DNA of 64,000 nucleotides from Saprospiraceae bacterium. GTDB lineage: Bacteria; Bacteroidota; Bacteroidia; Chitinophagales; Saprospiraceae. The notes below the pieces were generated by a model. It was not told the DNA's origin and made no database searches. It saw only the letters and a list, made by a program, of their open reading frames with translations. The stretch is taken from NCBI GenBank assembly GCA_020629035.1, contig JAHDEC010000014.1, forward strand, positions 37,945-101,944, read 5' to 3'. Both the position numbers and the translations under genes were made by a program. Of this stretch, positions 35,264-44,545 are shown piece after piece (within the stretch, counting starts at the first letter, position 1; each line of letters starts with the position of its first letter).

Positions 35264-36644
35264 TTTTAAGTACTCATTTATTTTTCTTCTTTTCTTATCC
35301 TCAGCTTTAGGATCACAAGCTAGTCTAGTGGTTACTGATATTATTTGCGAGGGAAATAAGCGCACCAAGGAAAGTACCATTTTCCGTGAGTCAAGAATTC
35401 AAATAGGAGATACTCTACAAGCAAAAGAACTAGATCAGTTAATTGTACAAAATGAAAACCAGCTATTGAGTACAGGTTTATTTAATTCAATAGTTACGAA
35501 AATTGACACCATTTCATCCGAGGAAATAATAGTAAACTATGCCATTACAGAAAATTGGTATCTGTATCCATCCCCTTTGTTTGAGTTAGCAGACCGAAAT
35601 TTTAATGTTTGGTGGCAAGAACAAGGAAGAGATCTTAGGAGAACGATCTATGGGATGGATTTAAGTCATTTTAATTTAACAGGAAGAAGAGACCCGTTTA
35701 AAATACGAGCGCATGCTGGATATACGCGTAAAATAGAGTTTAACTACACCTTTCCAATAATTTGGAAAAACTGGGGTTTGGCAGGAAATATTTTCTATGC
35801 TGACAATAAAGAAATTGGCTACAAAACGATAGGTAACAAAACCATTTTTGGTATGCACCCTGATGAAGAAGTGATGCGCATAAGAAGGCGGACAGGATTG
35901 CGATTATTAAATCGACCTAATGTGTATACTCACCATTCGTTTAGAATAGAATATCATCATAATTCGGTAAATAAATTGGTTGCTGAAACATTGAATCCAA
36001 ATTATTTTTTAGGTGGAAAAACGGCAATTCGTTTCATGTACTTTGAATACGACTTTCAGTTTGACAAACGCGATTACAATACCTATCCAAGAGAAGGTTA
36101 CTTTTTCGGATTCAATTTTAAAAAAGAAGGTTTATATATTTTCAATGATTTTGATAATACCAGTGCATCCATTTCTTTTGAATACTACAAAACTTTACCG
36201 AAGCAATGGATTGTTGGGTGGCAAACCAGACTAAAAGCAAATCTGGATCGATCGCCTGTATCTTATGCAAACAACACCGGTTTAGGATGGGGAGGTTATC
36301 GAGCCACCGGTTTTGATTTATATGTATTAGATGGCACGGACTTTATCATATTTAAAAACAGCATTAAGCGGACGTTTTTTAAACGTAAGTTTAAGTTATT
36401 TGCTTTTTTGCCAGATCAGTTTGAAACATTTCCCATAGAGTTAAATATTAGGTTCAATGTCGATTTTGCTTATGTAAACGAGCGAACATTTTTTGAGACC
36501 AACTTGTTGAATAACCGATGGATAATTGGGTATGGACCGAGTTTAGATTTAATTTTGTACAACAACTTTTTCTTTAGTTTCGAATACGGGATCAATGATC
36601 TTGGAGATCGAGGACTATATTTGCATACCTCAACCGCTTTTTAA
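35256..36644 (+). CDS. Omp85/BamA-like outer-membrane protein with one POTRA domain
   Basis: A 462-residue outer-membrane protein. The signal peptide MSSFKYSFIFLLFLSSALG is followed by a single POTRA domain (about 24-97; VTDIICEGNKRTKESTIFRE, LLSTGLFNSIVTKID) and a beta-barrel of the bacterial surface antigen type. The barrel includes QFDKRDYNTYPREGYFFGF, the Omp85 lid-lock-like region. With one POTRA it is much shorter than BamA (five) and closer to TamA-like or patatin-associated barrels. The substrate is unknown. It overlaps the CBS gene and is followed one base later by NAD kinase. Confidence 0.88.
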   Translation: MSSFKYSFIFLLFLSSALGSQASLVVTDIICEGNKRTKESTIFRESRIQIGDTLQAKELDQLIVQNENQLLSTGLFNSIVTKIDTISSEEIIVNYAITENWYLYPSPLFELADRNFNVWWQEQGRDLRRTIYGMDLSHFNLTGRRDPFKIRAHAGYTRKIEFNYTFPIIWKNWGLAGNIFYADNKEIGYKTIGNKTIFGMHPDEEVMRIRRRTGLRLLNRPNVYTHHSFRIEYHHNSVNKLVAETLNPNYFLGGKTAIRFMYFEYDFQFDKRDYNTYPREGYFFGFNFKKEGLYIFNDFDNTSASISFEYYKTLPKQWIVGWQTRLKANLDRSPVSYANNTGLGWGGYRATGFDLYVLDGTDFIIFKNSIKRTFFKRKFKLFAFLPDQFETFPIELNIRFNVDFAYVNERTFFETNLLNNRWIIGYGPSLDLILYNNFFFSFEYGINDLGDRGLYLHTSTAF

Positions 36645-36645
36645 A

Positions 36646-37518
36646 ATGGAAAAGATTATAGTTTTTTCTCAGCGCTACAAAGAAGTAGACAAGCCTTACA
36701 TAAAAGAGTTATTCGATACGCTCTCCACTTTGCCATATGAAATTTTTATAAGCGAAGACTTTTCTAACTTAATAAAAAACGACATTGATCTAAGCCAAAA
36801 AAACGTGCTTAAAAAGGGAGAACCCTGTGATGCTAAAGTAATGATTACTTTAGGTGGTGATGGTACCATACTAACTGCTGCTCAATGGTTAAACAAGGTA
36901 GATATTCCCATTATGGGAATCAATTTAGGAAGAATGGGTTTCTTGGCATTTATCGAAAAATTGAGCATAAAAAAAGCCTTGCTTGACTGGCACGAAGGAA
37001 GATATATTTTCCAAGAAAGAGCCCTTTTGCAATTAGACTCTAAGCCATATATTTTTCAAGATTTCCCTTATGGATTAAATGATTTTACTATCCTAAAAAA
37101 GGAGACGTCTTCCATGATTACTATTAAAACATACATCGATGGAGAGTTTCTTAATGCTTATTGGGCAGATGGTTTGATAGTAGCAACACCTACTGGATCT
37201 ACAGGATATTCCCTCAGTTGTGGAGGACCGATTATTTTTCCAAATTCTGGAAACTTCGTAATCACACCTATTGCACCTCATAATCTTAACGTGCGTCCTA
37301 TTGTTATTCCAGATAGCTCAGTAATAAGTTTTGAGTTGGAAGGTAGGACCGATGCTTTTTTATGCACGCTAGACTCTAGAAACGAAACGGTAACTAAAGA
37401 ACACTCATTAACTGTTAAAAAAAGCAACTTTAACATAACTATGGTGGTGCTTGAAGGTCAAAGTTTTATGAAAACCATTCGAGATAAATTATCTTGGGGA
37501 TTAGATATTAGAAACTGA
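36646..37518 (+). CDS. nadK: NAD kinase
   Basis: Phosphorylates NAD+ to NADP+. The start at ATG 36646 gives 290 residues and lies 1 base after the upstream stop; a longer frame would run into the Omp85-like gene. The GGDGTIL motif is at residues 70-76, with the conserved NLGRMGFLAF, the NDFTILKK region and TPTGSTGYSLSCGGPII that form the substrate pocket. It is followed 1 base later by a TPR-like membrane protein. Confidence 0.97.
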   Translation: MEKIIVFSQRYKEVDKPYIKELFDTLSTLPYEIFISEDFSNLIKNDIDLSQKNVLKKGEPCDAKVMITLGGDGTILTAAQWLNKVDIPIMGINLGRMGFLAFIEKLSIKKALLDWHEGRYIFQERALLQLDSKPYIFQDFPYGLNDFTILKKETSSMITIKTYIDGEFLNAYWADGLIVATPTGSTGYSLSCGGPIIFPNSGNFVITPIAPHNLNVRPIVIPDSSVISFELEGRTDAFLCTLDSRNETVTKEHSLTVKKSNFNITMVVLEGQSFMKTIRDKLSWGLDIRN

Positions 37519-37519
37519 T

Positions 37520-38185
37520 TTGGACTCATTAAGGAAAATACACGAACACTCACTGTATTACGATTTTATGCTCATTGAAAAGCGAGCATATAGGGAGAAA
37601 ATTAAATTTTTCGAAAGGAATAAAGATGCAATTAGCTCTCTCGAAGCACCCCTCGAAACAGAGATTTGGTTTTATTACGCCCAAGCCACTTTTGAAATCG
37701 GTGATTATCGAAAATTTATCAAGTTATCACAACCCTTATTGCAAAAAGTAATCGCAGAAAATGTGATGTACTACGGAGATATAAATGTTTATGAGAGTTT
37801 GTTATTTAACAAGGCAGCTTGTCACTTAAACATTAAAGAGTATCGAGAATCAGAGTATCTATTTGGCGAATTAATAAAAATAGATCCTACCAACAAGCTA
37901 TATGCTAAAGCATTTATGCAGAACCGCTTACTAGAGAAAATTAAAGACTCAATGACTCTCAAGCTCATTTCTGTTGTCATGCTATTTTTAATCATAGTAA
38001 TGTGTCTAGTAGAATTGCTAATTCTTAACCCATTTTATCCTACGCTCGGAGAACAGATCGGAGTGTTCAGGGATATATTTGTAATATCCTTATTTGGCTT
38101 ATTAATTATTAATGCGGCATATCATTATGTTTCAGCTAAACGGTCAGTTAGACAGAAGTTATTGAGCAAGAAAACCTACCTTTGA
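37520..38185 (+). CDS. Unknown membrane protein with helical (TPR-like) domain
   Basis: I do not recognise the family. The 221-residue protein has a soluble helical N-terminal part (about 1-145) with TPR-like spacing (YYAQATFEIGDYRKFIKLSQ, LFNKAACHLNIKEYRESEYL), then two membrane helices at about 152-175 and 187-207, and a short basic tail. The TTG at 37520 lies 1 base after the NAD kinase stop; an ATG at residue 17 (37568) is an alternative start. It ends 115 bases before secA. Confidence 0.75.
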   Translation: MDSLRKIHEHSLYYDFMLIEKRAYREKIKFFERNKDAISSLEAPLETEIWFYYAQATFEIGDYRKFIKLSQPLLQKVIAENVMYYGDINVYESLLFNKAACHLNIKEYRESEYLFGELIKIDPTNKLYAKAFMQNRLLEKIKDSMTLKLISVVMLFLIIVMCLVELLILNPFYPTLGEQIGVFRDIFVISLFGLLIINAAYHYVSAKRSVRQKLLSKKTYL

Positions 38186-38218
38186 ATATATTTTTTGCCA
38201 TAATGTCAGTTATTTAGT

Positions 38219-38278
38219 TGTGGTATAAAAAATGATGCTATAAATAGAGAATCATTCATTTCTGTGATACCACAGAAA
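38219..38278 (+). promoter_or_regulatory. secA leader with two mutually exclusive stems
   Basis: Fold A: TGTGGTAT (38219-38226) pairs with ATACCACA (38267-38274), enclosing AATGAT (38231-38236) paired with ATCATT (38251-38256). Fold B: TTTCTGTG (38259-38266) pairs with CACAGAAA (38271-38278) around the loop ATAC. Both folds use 38267-38274, so they exclude each other. The element ends 22 bases before the secA ATG. It may be a regulatory leader or a DNA operator. Confidence 0.5.
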
Positions 38279-38300
38279 ATCAAGATAAATAAGACACACC

Positions 38301-41300
38301 ATGTTTAATGTTTTAAAGAAAGTTTTTGGGACGAAGTATGATAGAGATGTAAAAACATATCTTCCAATAGTAAGCCAAATCAATAAGCATTTTCAATCGT
38401 ATGAATCATTATCCAATGATGAATTAAGAAATAAAACGCTTGAATTTAGGGAGAGAATAGCGCAACATCTAAGTGGAGTAGATGCGGATATAGAACAAAT
38501 CAGAAAAGAAGCTGAGCAGGAAAAGGATATGTTGAAAAAGGAAGACCTTTTCAACGAGTTAGATGAGTACACCAAAAAGCGAGATGAACATCTAGAAGAG
38601 GTACTAAAAGAAATTCTTCCAGAAGCTTTTGCAACCGTCAAAGAAACGGCTCGACGATTTATGCAAAATACTGAAGTAGTGGTAACGGCTACAGATTTTG
38701 ATAGAGATCTAGCAGCATCAAAAGAATATGTAGAAATAAATGGCTCAGCTGCAAGTTGGAAAAACAGCTGGCTAGCAGCTGGAGGAGAGATTACCTGGAA
38801 TATGTTGCATTATGATGTGCAGCTGATTGGTGGAATGGTATTGCATGATGGTAAAGTAGCTGAAATGCAAACTGGGGAAGGAAAAACTTTAGTGGCTACC
38901 TTGCCAGCCTATCTAAATGGATTAGCTGGAAAAGGTGTACATGTAATTACAGTAAACGATTATTTAGCAAGAAGAGATAGCGAGTGGGTCGGTCCTATAT
39001 TCCAGTTTTTATTTTTAACGGTGGACTGTATTGACAAATATAAATCTCACTCTGAAGAGCGAAAAGCGGCATACGGAAAAGATATCATCTACGGAACAAA
39101 TAACGAATTTGGTTTTGATTACCTAAGAGACAACATGGTAAGAAACCAGAAGGAAAAAGTGCAAAAGAAGCATCACTTCGCCATGATTGATGAGGTAGAT
39201 TCTGTATTAATTGATGATGCAAGAACGCCATTAATTATTTCTGGTCCAGTACCTAAGGGAACCGAAGAGCAGGAATATCAAACGCTAAAAGGAAAAGTAG
39301 AAAAATTAATCAGTGCGCAAAAGCAAATGGCAACTGGCTATTTAGCTGAAGCAAAAAAGTTGTTTAAAGAAGGCAAAACTGGACATGAAGAAGGACAAGG
39401 TGGAATAGCCTTATTAAGATCATATCGAGCATTTCCAAAATACAGACCACTTATCAAATTTTTAAGTGAGGATGGAGTAAAAGTAAGTTTGCAAAAAACG
39501 GAGAATCACTATATGCAAGAGCAATCGAAAAACATGCATATAGTCGATGAACCTCTACTTTTTACTATAGACGAAAAAAATAGAAATGTAGAATTAGCAG
39601 AAAAAGGAGTAGACTTTTTATCAAGAGGAGAGAACGATCCTAATTTCTTTGTGATGCCAGACATCACTATGGAAATGCAACAATTAGAGGAAAAAGAAAC
39701 GGAAGCAGGCACAAAACTGACCGAAGAAAGAGAAGAGCTGATTTCTGATTTTTCTATAAAATCTAGAAGACTTCATGCTGTGAGTCAGCTATTAAAAGCC
39801 TACGCGCTTTTTGAAAAAGATGAAGAATATGTAGTGGTTGATGGTTCAGTAAAAATTGTTGATGAACAGACAGGACGTATGATGGAAGGAAGAAGATATT
39901 CCGACGGATTACACCAGGCGATTGAAGCAAAGGAGAATGTAAAAATCGGAGAAATAACACAAACCTACGCCACCATAACACTCCAGAATTATTTCCGGAT
40001 GTACCACAAATTATCTGGTATGACTGGAACAGCAGAAACAGAGGCGGGGGAGTTATGGGAAATCTACAAATTAGATGTAGTCGTTATTCCAACAAACAGG
40101 CCTATTGTAAGAGATGACAAAGATGACTTAGTTTATAAAACGACTAGGGAGAAGTTCAATGCTGTGATAGATGAAATACATAATTTGACTTCACAGGGAC
40201 GACCGGTTTTATTGGGAACAACATCTGTTGATGTTTCTGAAAAATTAAGTCGAATGTTGAACTTAAGAGGTATTGGTCACAATGTCTTGAATGCAAAACA
40301 ACATCAGCGAGAAGCAGAAATAGTGGCTGAAGCAGGTAAACCAGGAAAGGTGACTATTGCAACAAACATGGCGGGTAGAGGAACAGATATAAAATTATCT
40401 GATGAGGTAAAAGCAAGTGGTGGATTAGCGATTATTGCCACAGAAAGACATGATTCTCGAAGAGTAGATCGCCAGTTAAGGGGTCGTGCTGGTAGACAAG
40501 GAGATCCAGGATCTTCCCAGTTCTATGTTTCTTTGGAGGACAAACTGATGCGTTTGTTTAACTCGGAAAGAATATCCAAGTTGATGGATAAAATGGGACA
40601 CCAAGATGGAGAAGTTATCCAGCATTCAATGGTATCTAAGTCTATCGAAAGAGCACAGAAAAAAGTAGAAGAAAATAACTTTGGAATCAGAAAACGTCTA
40701 CTAGAATATGATGATGTAATGAACATCCAAAGAGGTGCGATTTACAAGAAACGTCATAATGCTTTATCTGGAGATCGTCTAGCCTTAGATTTACACAACA
40801 TGTTTGTGGGATTAATTGCTGCTGAGGTTGCTGACAATAAAGTAAATGGAAATTTTGAGAGCTTCAGAAATGACGCCTTACTAAATTTAGGATTAGATCC
40901 TGACATGGAGGAAGCTTTCTTTAAAGAAGCATCTATAGAACAAGTAGAAGAAAAATTCCAACAACAAGTTCTTGAGAGTTACGATAAAAAAACAGAACGA
41001 ATCAAAGACGTTCTATTTCCAATCTGTGCTAAGGTGTACCAAAATGAAGGACACCGATACAAGCGAATAGCGATTCCTTTCTCGGATGGTAGAGATAAAG
41101 TTTTAAATGTCTCTGCAGATCTTGAAGCTGCGGTAAAAACCGAGGGAAAGAGCATTATGAAGGATATAGAAATGGCTGTTAGTTTAGCCATTATTGATCA
41201 GACATGGAAAGAACATTTACGATCAATGGACGAATTAAAAGATTCAGTTCAATCGGCATCGTTCGAGCAAAAAGATCCGCTGGTAATCTACAAGATGGAA

Positions 41301-41606
41301 GCCTTTAATTTATTTGAAGGATTAGTACATAACATTAACTCGGATGTAGTTTCTTTTTTACTTAAAGGCCAATTGATGATTGGAAGCCCAGAAGAAGTCA
41401 AAGAAGCAAAAGAGCAAAAAACAAGTCAGCGAGGTGTAAAAACCAGTAGAAACTCTGGAGAAGATGCTCAACGAAGAGCAGCCGCATCTGCTGGACAATC
41501 AAGAAAGCCAGTAGAAACCTTTAAAAGAACTACGCAAAAAACTAAGAGAAACGACCCTTGTCCTTGCGGCAGTGGGAAGAAGTATAAACAATGTCACGGT
41601 AAATAA
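38301..41606 (+). CDS. secA: Protein translocase ATPase SecA
   Basis: Drives export of unfolded proteins through SecYEG. The 1101 residues contain the N-terminal DEAD motor with Walker A MQTGEGKT (about 189-196) and the DEVD box (HHFAMIDEVDSVLIDDARTP). There is a preprotein cross-linking domain, the second motor domain (TNMAGRGTDIKLSDEV, RQLRGRAGRQGDPGSSQFYV), the helical scaffold and a C-terminal zinc finger (CPCGSGKKYKQCH). It is about 200 residues longer than the E. coli protein, mostly through a charged N-terminal insertion (about 65-115) and a segment at about 335-420, as in other Bacteroidota. It has its own leader with unusual inverted repeats. Confidence 0.98.
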   Translation: MFNVLKKVFGTKYDRDVKTYLPIVSQINKHFQSYESLSNDELRNKTLEFRERIAQHLSGVDADIEQIRKEAEQEKDMLKKEDLFNELDEYTKKRDEHLEEVLKEILPEAFATVKETARRFMQNTEVVVTATDFDRDLAASKEYVEINGSAASWKNSWLAAGGEITWNMLHYDVQLIGGMVLHDGKVAEMQTGEGKTLVATLPAYLNGLAGKGVHVITVNDYLARRDSEWVGPIFQFLFLTVDCIDKYKSHSEERKAAYGKDIIYGTNNEFGFDYLRDNMVRNQKEKVQKKHHFAMIDEVDSVLIDDARTPLIISGPVPKGTEEQEYQTLKGKVEKLISAQKQMATGYLAEAKKLFKEGKTGHEEGQGGIALLRSYRAFPKYRPLIKFLSEDGVKVSLQKTENHYMQEQSKNMHIVDEPLLFTIDEKNRNVELAEKGVDFLSRGENDPNFFVMPDITMEMQQLEEKETEAGTKLTEEREELISDFSIKSRRLHAVSQLLKAYALFEKDEEYVVVDGSVKIVDEQTGRMMEGRRYSDGLHQAIEAKENVKIGEITQTYATITLQNYFRMYHKLSGMTGTAETEAGELWEIYKLDVVVIPTNRPIVRDDKDDLVYKTTREKFNAVIDEIHNLTSQGRPVLLGTTSVDVSEKLSRMLNLRGIGHNVLNAKQHQREAEIVAEAGKPGKVTIATNMAGRGTDIKLSDEVKASGGLAIIATERHDSRRVDRQLRGRAGRQGDPGSSQFYVSLEDKLMRLFNSERISKLMDKMGHQDGEVIQHSMVSKSIERAQKKVEENNFGIRKRLLEYDDVMNIQRGAIYKKRHNALSGDRLALDLHNMFVGLIAAEVADNKVNGNFESFRNDALLNLGLDPDMEEAFFKEASIEQVEEKFQQQVLESYDKKTERIKDVLFPICAKVYQNEGHRYKRIAIPFSDGRDKVLNVSADLEAAVKTEGKSIMKDIEMAVSLAIIDQTWKEHLRSMDELKDSVQSASFEQKDPLVIYKMEAFNLFEGLVHNINSDVVSFLLKGQLMIGSPEEVKEAKEQKTSQRGVKTSRNSGEDAQRRAAASAGQSRKPVETFKRTTQKTKRNDPCPCGSGKKYKQCHGK

Positions 41607-41612
41607 GTCACT

Positions 41613-42002
41613 ATGAAAAACAAAATCTTTCTACTCCTGACCTGTCTATTTTTTGCCTTAAATGCCAGCTCTCAAGTGATCATATCAGAAGAGTCTAGCA
41701 TTCAAGATGCACTCAATAAATATGTAACCCTTAATAAACAACAAAGTACTATAAAGGCATGGAGAATTCAGGTAGTGACAACTAATGATCGAAGGGAAAT
41801 GGAGGCTGCGATAGTTAAGCTAGGACATAAATATCCGGCCTTAAAATATCATTGGAAACATGCAAGTCCTTATTATCAATTAAAAGTTGGTGCTTACGAG
41901 GAAAAAGCAGATTTACAAAATATGCTCATAACCTTGAAGAGAGATTTTCCAAGTGCTATTCCTGTCATGGACAATATGGAGAAAAGTGAATTAGTGAACT
42001 AA
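41613..42002 (+). CDS. Exported SPOR-like small protein
   Basis: A 129-residue exported protein with the signal peptide MKNKIFLLLTCLFFALNASSQ. The mature part (about 45-120) resembles a SPOR fold: IKAWRIQVVTTNDRREMEAA, then YYQLKVGAYEEKADLQNMLI, with the two matching strands and helices. SPOR domains bind denuded peptidoglycan glycans. It lies 6 bases after secA and 3 bases before rodA, so a role in wall growth alongside RodA is plausible. Confidence 0.8.
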   Translation: MKNKIFLLLTCLFFALNASSQVIISEESSIQDALNKYVTLNKQQSTIKAWRIQVVTTNDRREMEAAIVKLGHKYPALKYHWKHASPYYQLKVGAYEEKADLQNMLITLKRDFPSAIPVMDNMEKSELVN

Positions 42003-42005
42003 TCT

Positions 42006-43412
42006 ATGAGTGCTAAACCAACGGCCATAAATAGAGAGCTTGATGGCATAACCATTTCTGTCTATTTAGCATTATTGCTCATCGGATGGCTGATGATCGC
42101 TGCTACCAATACTACTTTTATAGAAAACGAAAATTTTTCGATTTACAATCTTTTGCTTTCGAAAGAGACTCTTTGGTTTGGTGTAGCTATTGCTAGTTTT
42201 TTTGCCTGTCTAATCATTGATGCAAAAGTTTGGAATTCTTTTGCATGGATAATCTATGGATTAGGTATACTGTTTTTAATTGGAGTACTCTTGTTTGGTG
42301 CTGATATAAAAGGAGCTAGGTCATGGTACAATTTTCTTGGCTATAGCTTCCAACCTTCCGAGTTTGCTAAACTGGCTACTTCTTTGGGAGTGGCAGCTTT
42401 TCTAAGTTTATCTATTACAGCAGCTAATGACCTGAGAAATACGGCTACTTTTTTTGGGATTGTCATGCTTCCTGTCTTTTTTATTTTACTTCAACCGGAT
42501 GCGGGTTCAGCTATGACATTTCTATCATTTTTCATAGTCTTTTATAGAGCAGGTGCGCCGAGCATCTATTATTTAATAGCTTTTTTTATGTTTTTTGTGC
42601 TCATTTTATCCTTAATGTTTAATCCACTCTATGTTATTCTGGGAATGAGTGTATTAGCGATAGCAGCTCTTTCAATGAGTTACAAAAACCCAATATTGTT
42701 ATTAAGTTTTTCTGCATTACTCGGTTTATTTGCGGTTGTGTTTATGATAAACGGGTATGTGCTTGTTCCTGTTTTAGTGATAATGACAAGCCTAATTGGT
42801 TTAATTTTTTATACGGGTTTTCGAAAAAAGTGGAACAACGTGCTTTTTATAGGGCTCCTCCTAATTTTTGGATCTGGCTTATCTGTTTCTTCATCATGGG
42901 CGTACAACAATGTATTAAAACCACACCAGCAGGATCGAATAAATGTATGGTTGAATCCAGAAAAATGTGATCCTCAAGGCTCCTTATATAATGTAAACCA
43001 GTCGAAGGTTGCTATAGGGTCGGGTGGTGTTTATGGAAAAGGATTCCTGAAGGGAGATATGACAAAGCTTAATTATGTTCCCGAGCAATCAACAGACTTC
43101 ATTGTGAGTACTCTGGGCGAGGAGCAGGGTTTTATAGGAGTCTTAGGAGTTTTAATCCTGTTTAGTATTCTCTTAATAAGAATTATCATTATTGCTGAGC
43201 GGGCCAGTAGTACCTTTGTTACCTATTTTGCGTATTGCATTTTTGGGTTTTTGTTTTTGCAGACTTTCATAAACATAGGTATGTCAATGGGCTTTATGCC
43301 TGTGATTGGTATTCCACTACCTTTTATTAGCAAAGGAGGTTCCTCGCTAGTTGTTGTATCTTTAATGATTGGAATTTTAGTCAAGTTAGATATGGTAAGA
43401 AGAAGAGTATGA
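42006..43412 (+). CDS. rodA: RodA/FtsW-family peptidoglycan polymerase
   Basis: SEDS-family glycosyltransferase that polymerises lipid II during elongation. About ten membrane helices are visible. Family motifs are YSFQPSEFAKLATSLGVAAF, LLQPDAGSAMTF, GSGGVYGKGFLKGD and the end region IPLPFISKGGSSLV. The length of 468 includes an extra hydrophobic stretch near 200-270, a size I associate with Bacteroidota RodA. I prefer RodA over FtsW because of the SPOR-like neighbour and the absence of division genes. Its TGA overlaps the tgt ATG (ATGA). Confidence 0.92.
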   Translation: MSAKPTAINRELDGITISVYLALLLIGWLMIAATNTTFIENENFSIYNLLLSKETLWFGVAIASFFACLIIDAKVWNSFAWIIYGLGILFLIGVLLFGADIKGARSWYNFLGYSFQPSEFAKLATSLGVAAFLSLSITAANDLRNTATFFGIVMLPVFFILLQPDAGSAMTFLSFFIVFYRAGAPSIYYLIAFFMFFVLILSLMFNPLYVILGMSVLAIAALSMSYKNPILLLSFSALLGLFAVVFMINGYVLVPVLVIMTSLIGLIFYTGFRKKWNNVLFIGLLLIFGSGLSVSSSWAYNNVLKPHQQDRINVWLNPEKCDPQGSLYNVNQSKVAIGSGGVYGKGFLKGDMTKLNYVPEQSTDFIVSTLGEEQGFIGVLGVLILFSILLIRIIIIAERASSTFVTYFAYCIFGFLFLQTFINIGMSMGFMPVIGIPLPFISKGGSSLVVVSLMIGILVKLDMVRRRV

Positions 43413-44542
43413 GCATTTTTAAAATTAATCATTCAGATAAAAGTTCAAAGGCAAGAACAGGGGAGTTAACCACTGATCACGGTGTTATAAAGACCCCTAT
43501 TTTTATGCCTGTAGGAACCCAAGCAACGGTAAAAGGAATCCACCAAAAAGAGTTAGAAGATGTAATTAAGGCAGAAATAATTTTAGGTAATACATACCAT
43601 TTGTACTTGAGGCCAAGCATTGATATAATAGGAGAAGCAGGTGGTATTCATAAATTTATGTCATGGTCTAAACCAATCCTTACGGACAGTGGCGGTTACC
43701 AAGTTTATTCCTTAAGTGGAAATAGAAAAATTAAAGAAGAAGGAGTTTATTTCCAATCTCACATTGACGGATCTAGACATTTCTTCTCTCCCGAAAACAT
43801 CATGGATACGCAGCGAGTGATCGGAGCAGATATCATTATGGCTTTCGATGAGTGTACACCCTATCCTTGTACAGAAAAATATGCTAAGAAATCTATGAAG
43901 ATGACGCATCGATGGTTAGATCGCTGCATTAAGCAATTTGATGAGACAGAGGATAAACATGGTTATCGACAGATTTTTGCACCTATTGCCCAAGGTAGTG
44001 TCTATCCAGAACTCCGCAAAAGATCATGCGAGTTCATAGCATCTAGAGATCGAGAAATCAATGCGATTGGTGGGTTGTCAGTGGGAGAACCACATGAAGA
44101 TATGTACGCCATGACTGACTTATGTTGCCAACATTTACCTGAAGAAAAACCAAGATATTTAATGGGTGTGGGTTTGCCTGAAAACATACTTGAGTGTATT
44201 GCATTAGGAATAGATATGTTTGATTGTGTGCTACCCTCAAGAAATGCAAGACATGGTTTATTATACACCATGGACGGAGCTATCCATATAAAAAATGCTA
44301 AATGGAAATCCGACTTTTCACCAATAGATGAAAATAGTTCGGCTGAAACTTCCAGAATGTACTCTAAAGCCTATTTAAGGCATTTATTTCAAGTCAAGGA
44401 ATTGTTAGCTGCACAAATTGCCACACTGCACAATTTGAGTTTTTATTTACAGTTAATTAATACAGCGAGAGAAAAAATCGAACAAGACCAGTTTGGTCCT
44501 TGGAAAGATTCTATCATACCAAAACTTAGACAAAAAAGATAG
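43409..44542 (+). CDS. tgt: Queuine tRNA-ribosyltransferase, lacking zinc-site cysteines
   Basis: Exchanges guanine 34 for preQ1 in tRNAs with GUN anticodons. The 377 residues contain the active-site blocks LTDSGGYQVYSLSGNRKI, AFDECTPYPC, GGLSVGEPHEDMY and FDCVLPSRNARHGLLYT, with the nucleophilic and base Asp residues. The canonical C-x-C-x2-C zinc motif after DFSPID is absent: the sequence reads ENSSAETSRMYSKAYLRHLF. The His of that site (RHLF) remains. I recall the same loss in other Bacteroidota Tgt proteins. Confidence 0.95.
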   Translation: MSIFKINHSDKSSKARTGELTTDHGVIKTPIFMPVGTQATVKGIHQKELEDVIKAEIILGNTYHLYLRPSIDIIGEAGGIHKFMSWSKPILTDSGGYQVYSLSGNRKIKEEGVYFQSHIDGSRHFFSPENIMDTQRVIGADIIMAFDECTPYPCTEKYAKKSMKMTHRWLDRCIKQFDETEDKHGYRQIFAPIAQGSVYPELRKRSCEFIASRDREINAIGGLSVGEPHEDMYAMTDLCCQHLPEEKPRYLMGVGLPENILECIALGIDMFDCVLPSRNARHGLLYTMDGAIHIKNAKWKSDFSPIDENSSAETSRMYSKAYLRHLFQVKELLAAQIATLHNLSFYLQLINTAREKIEQDQFGPWKDSIIPKLRQKR

Positions 44543-44545
44543 TCA

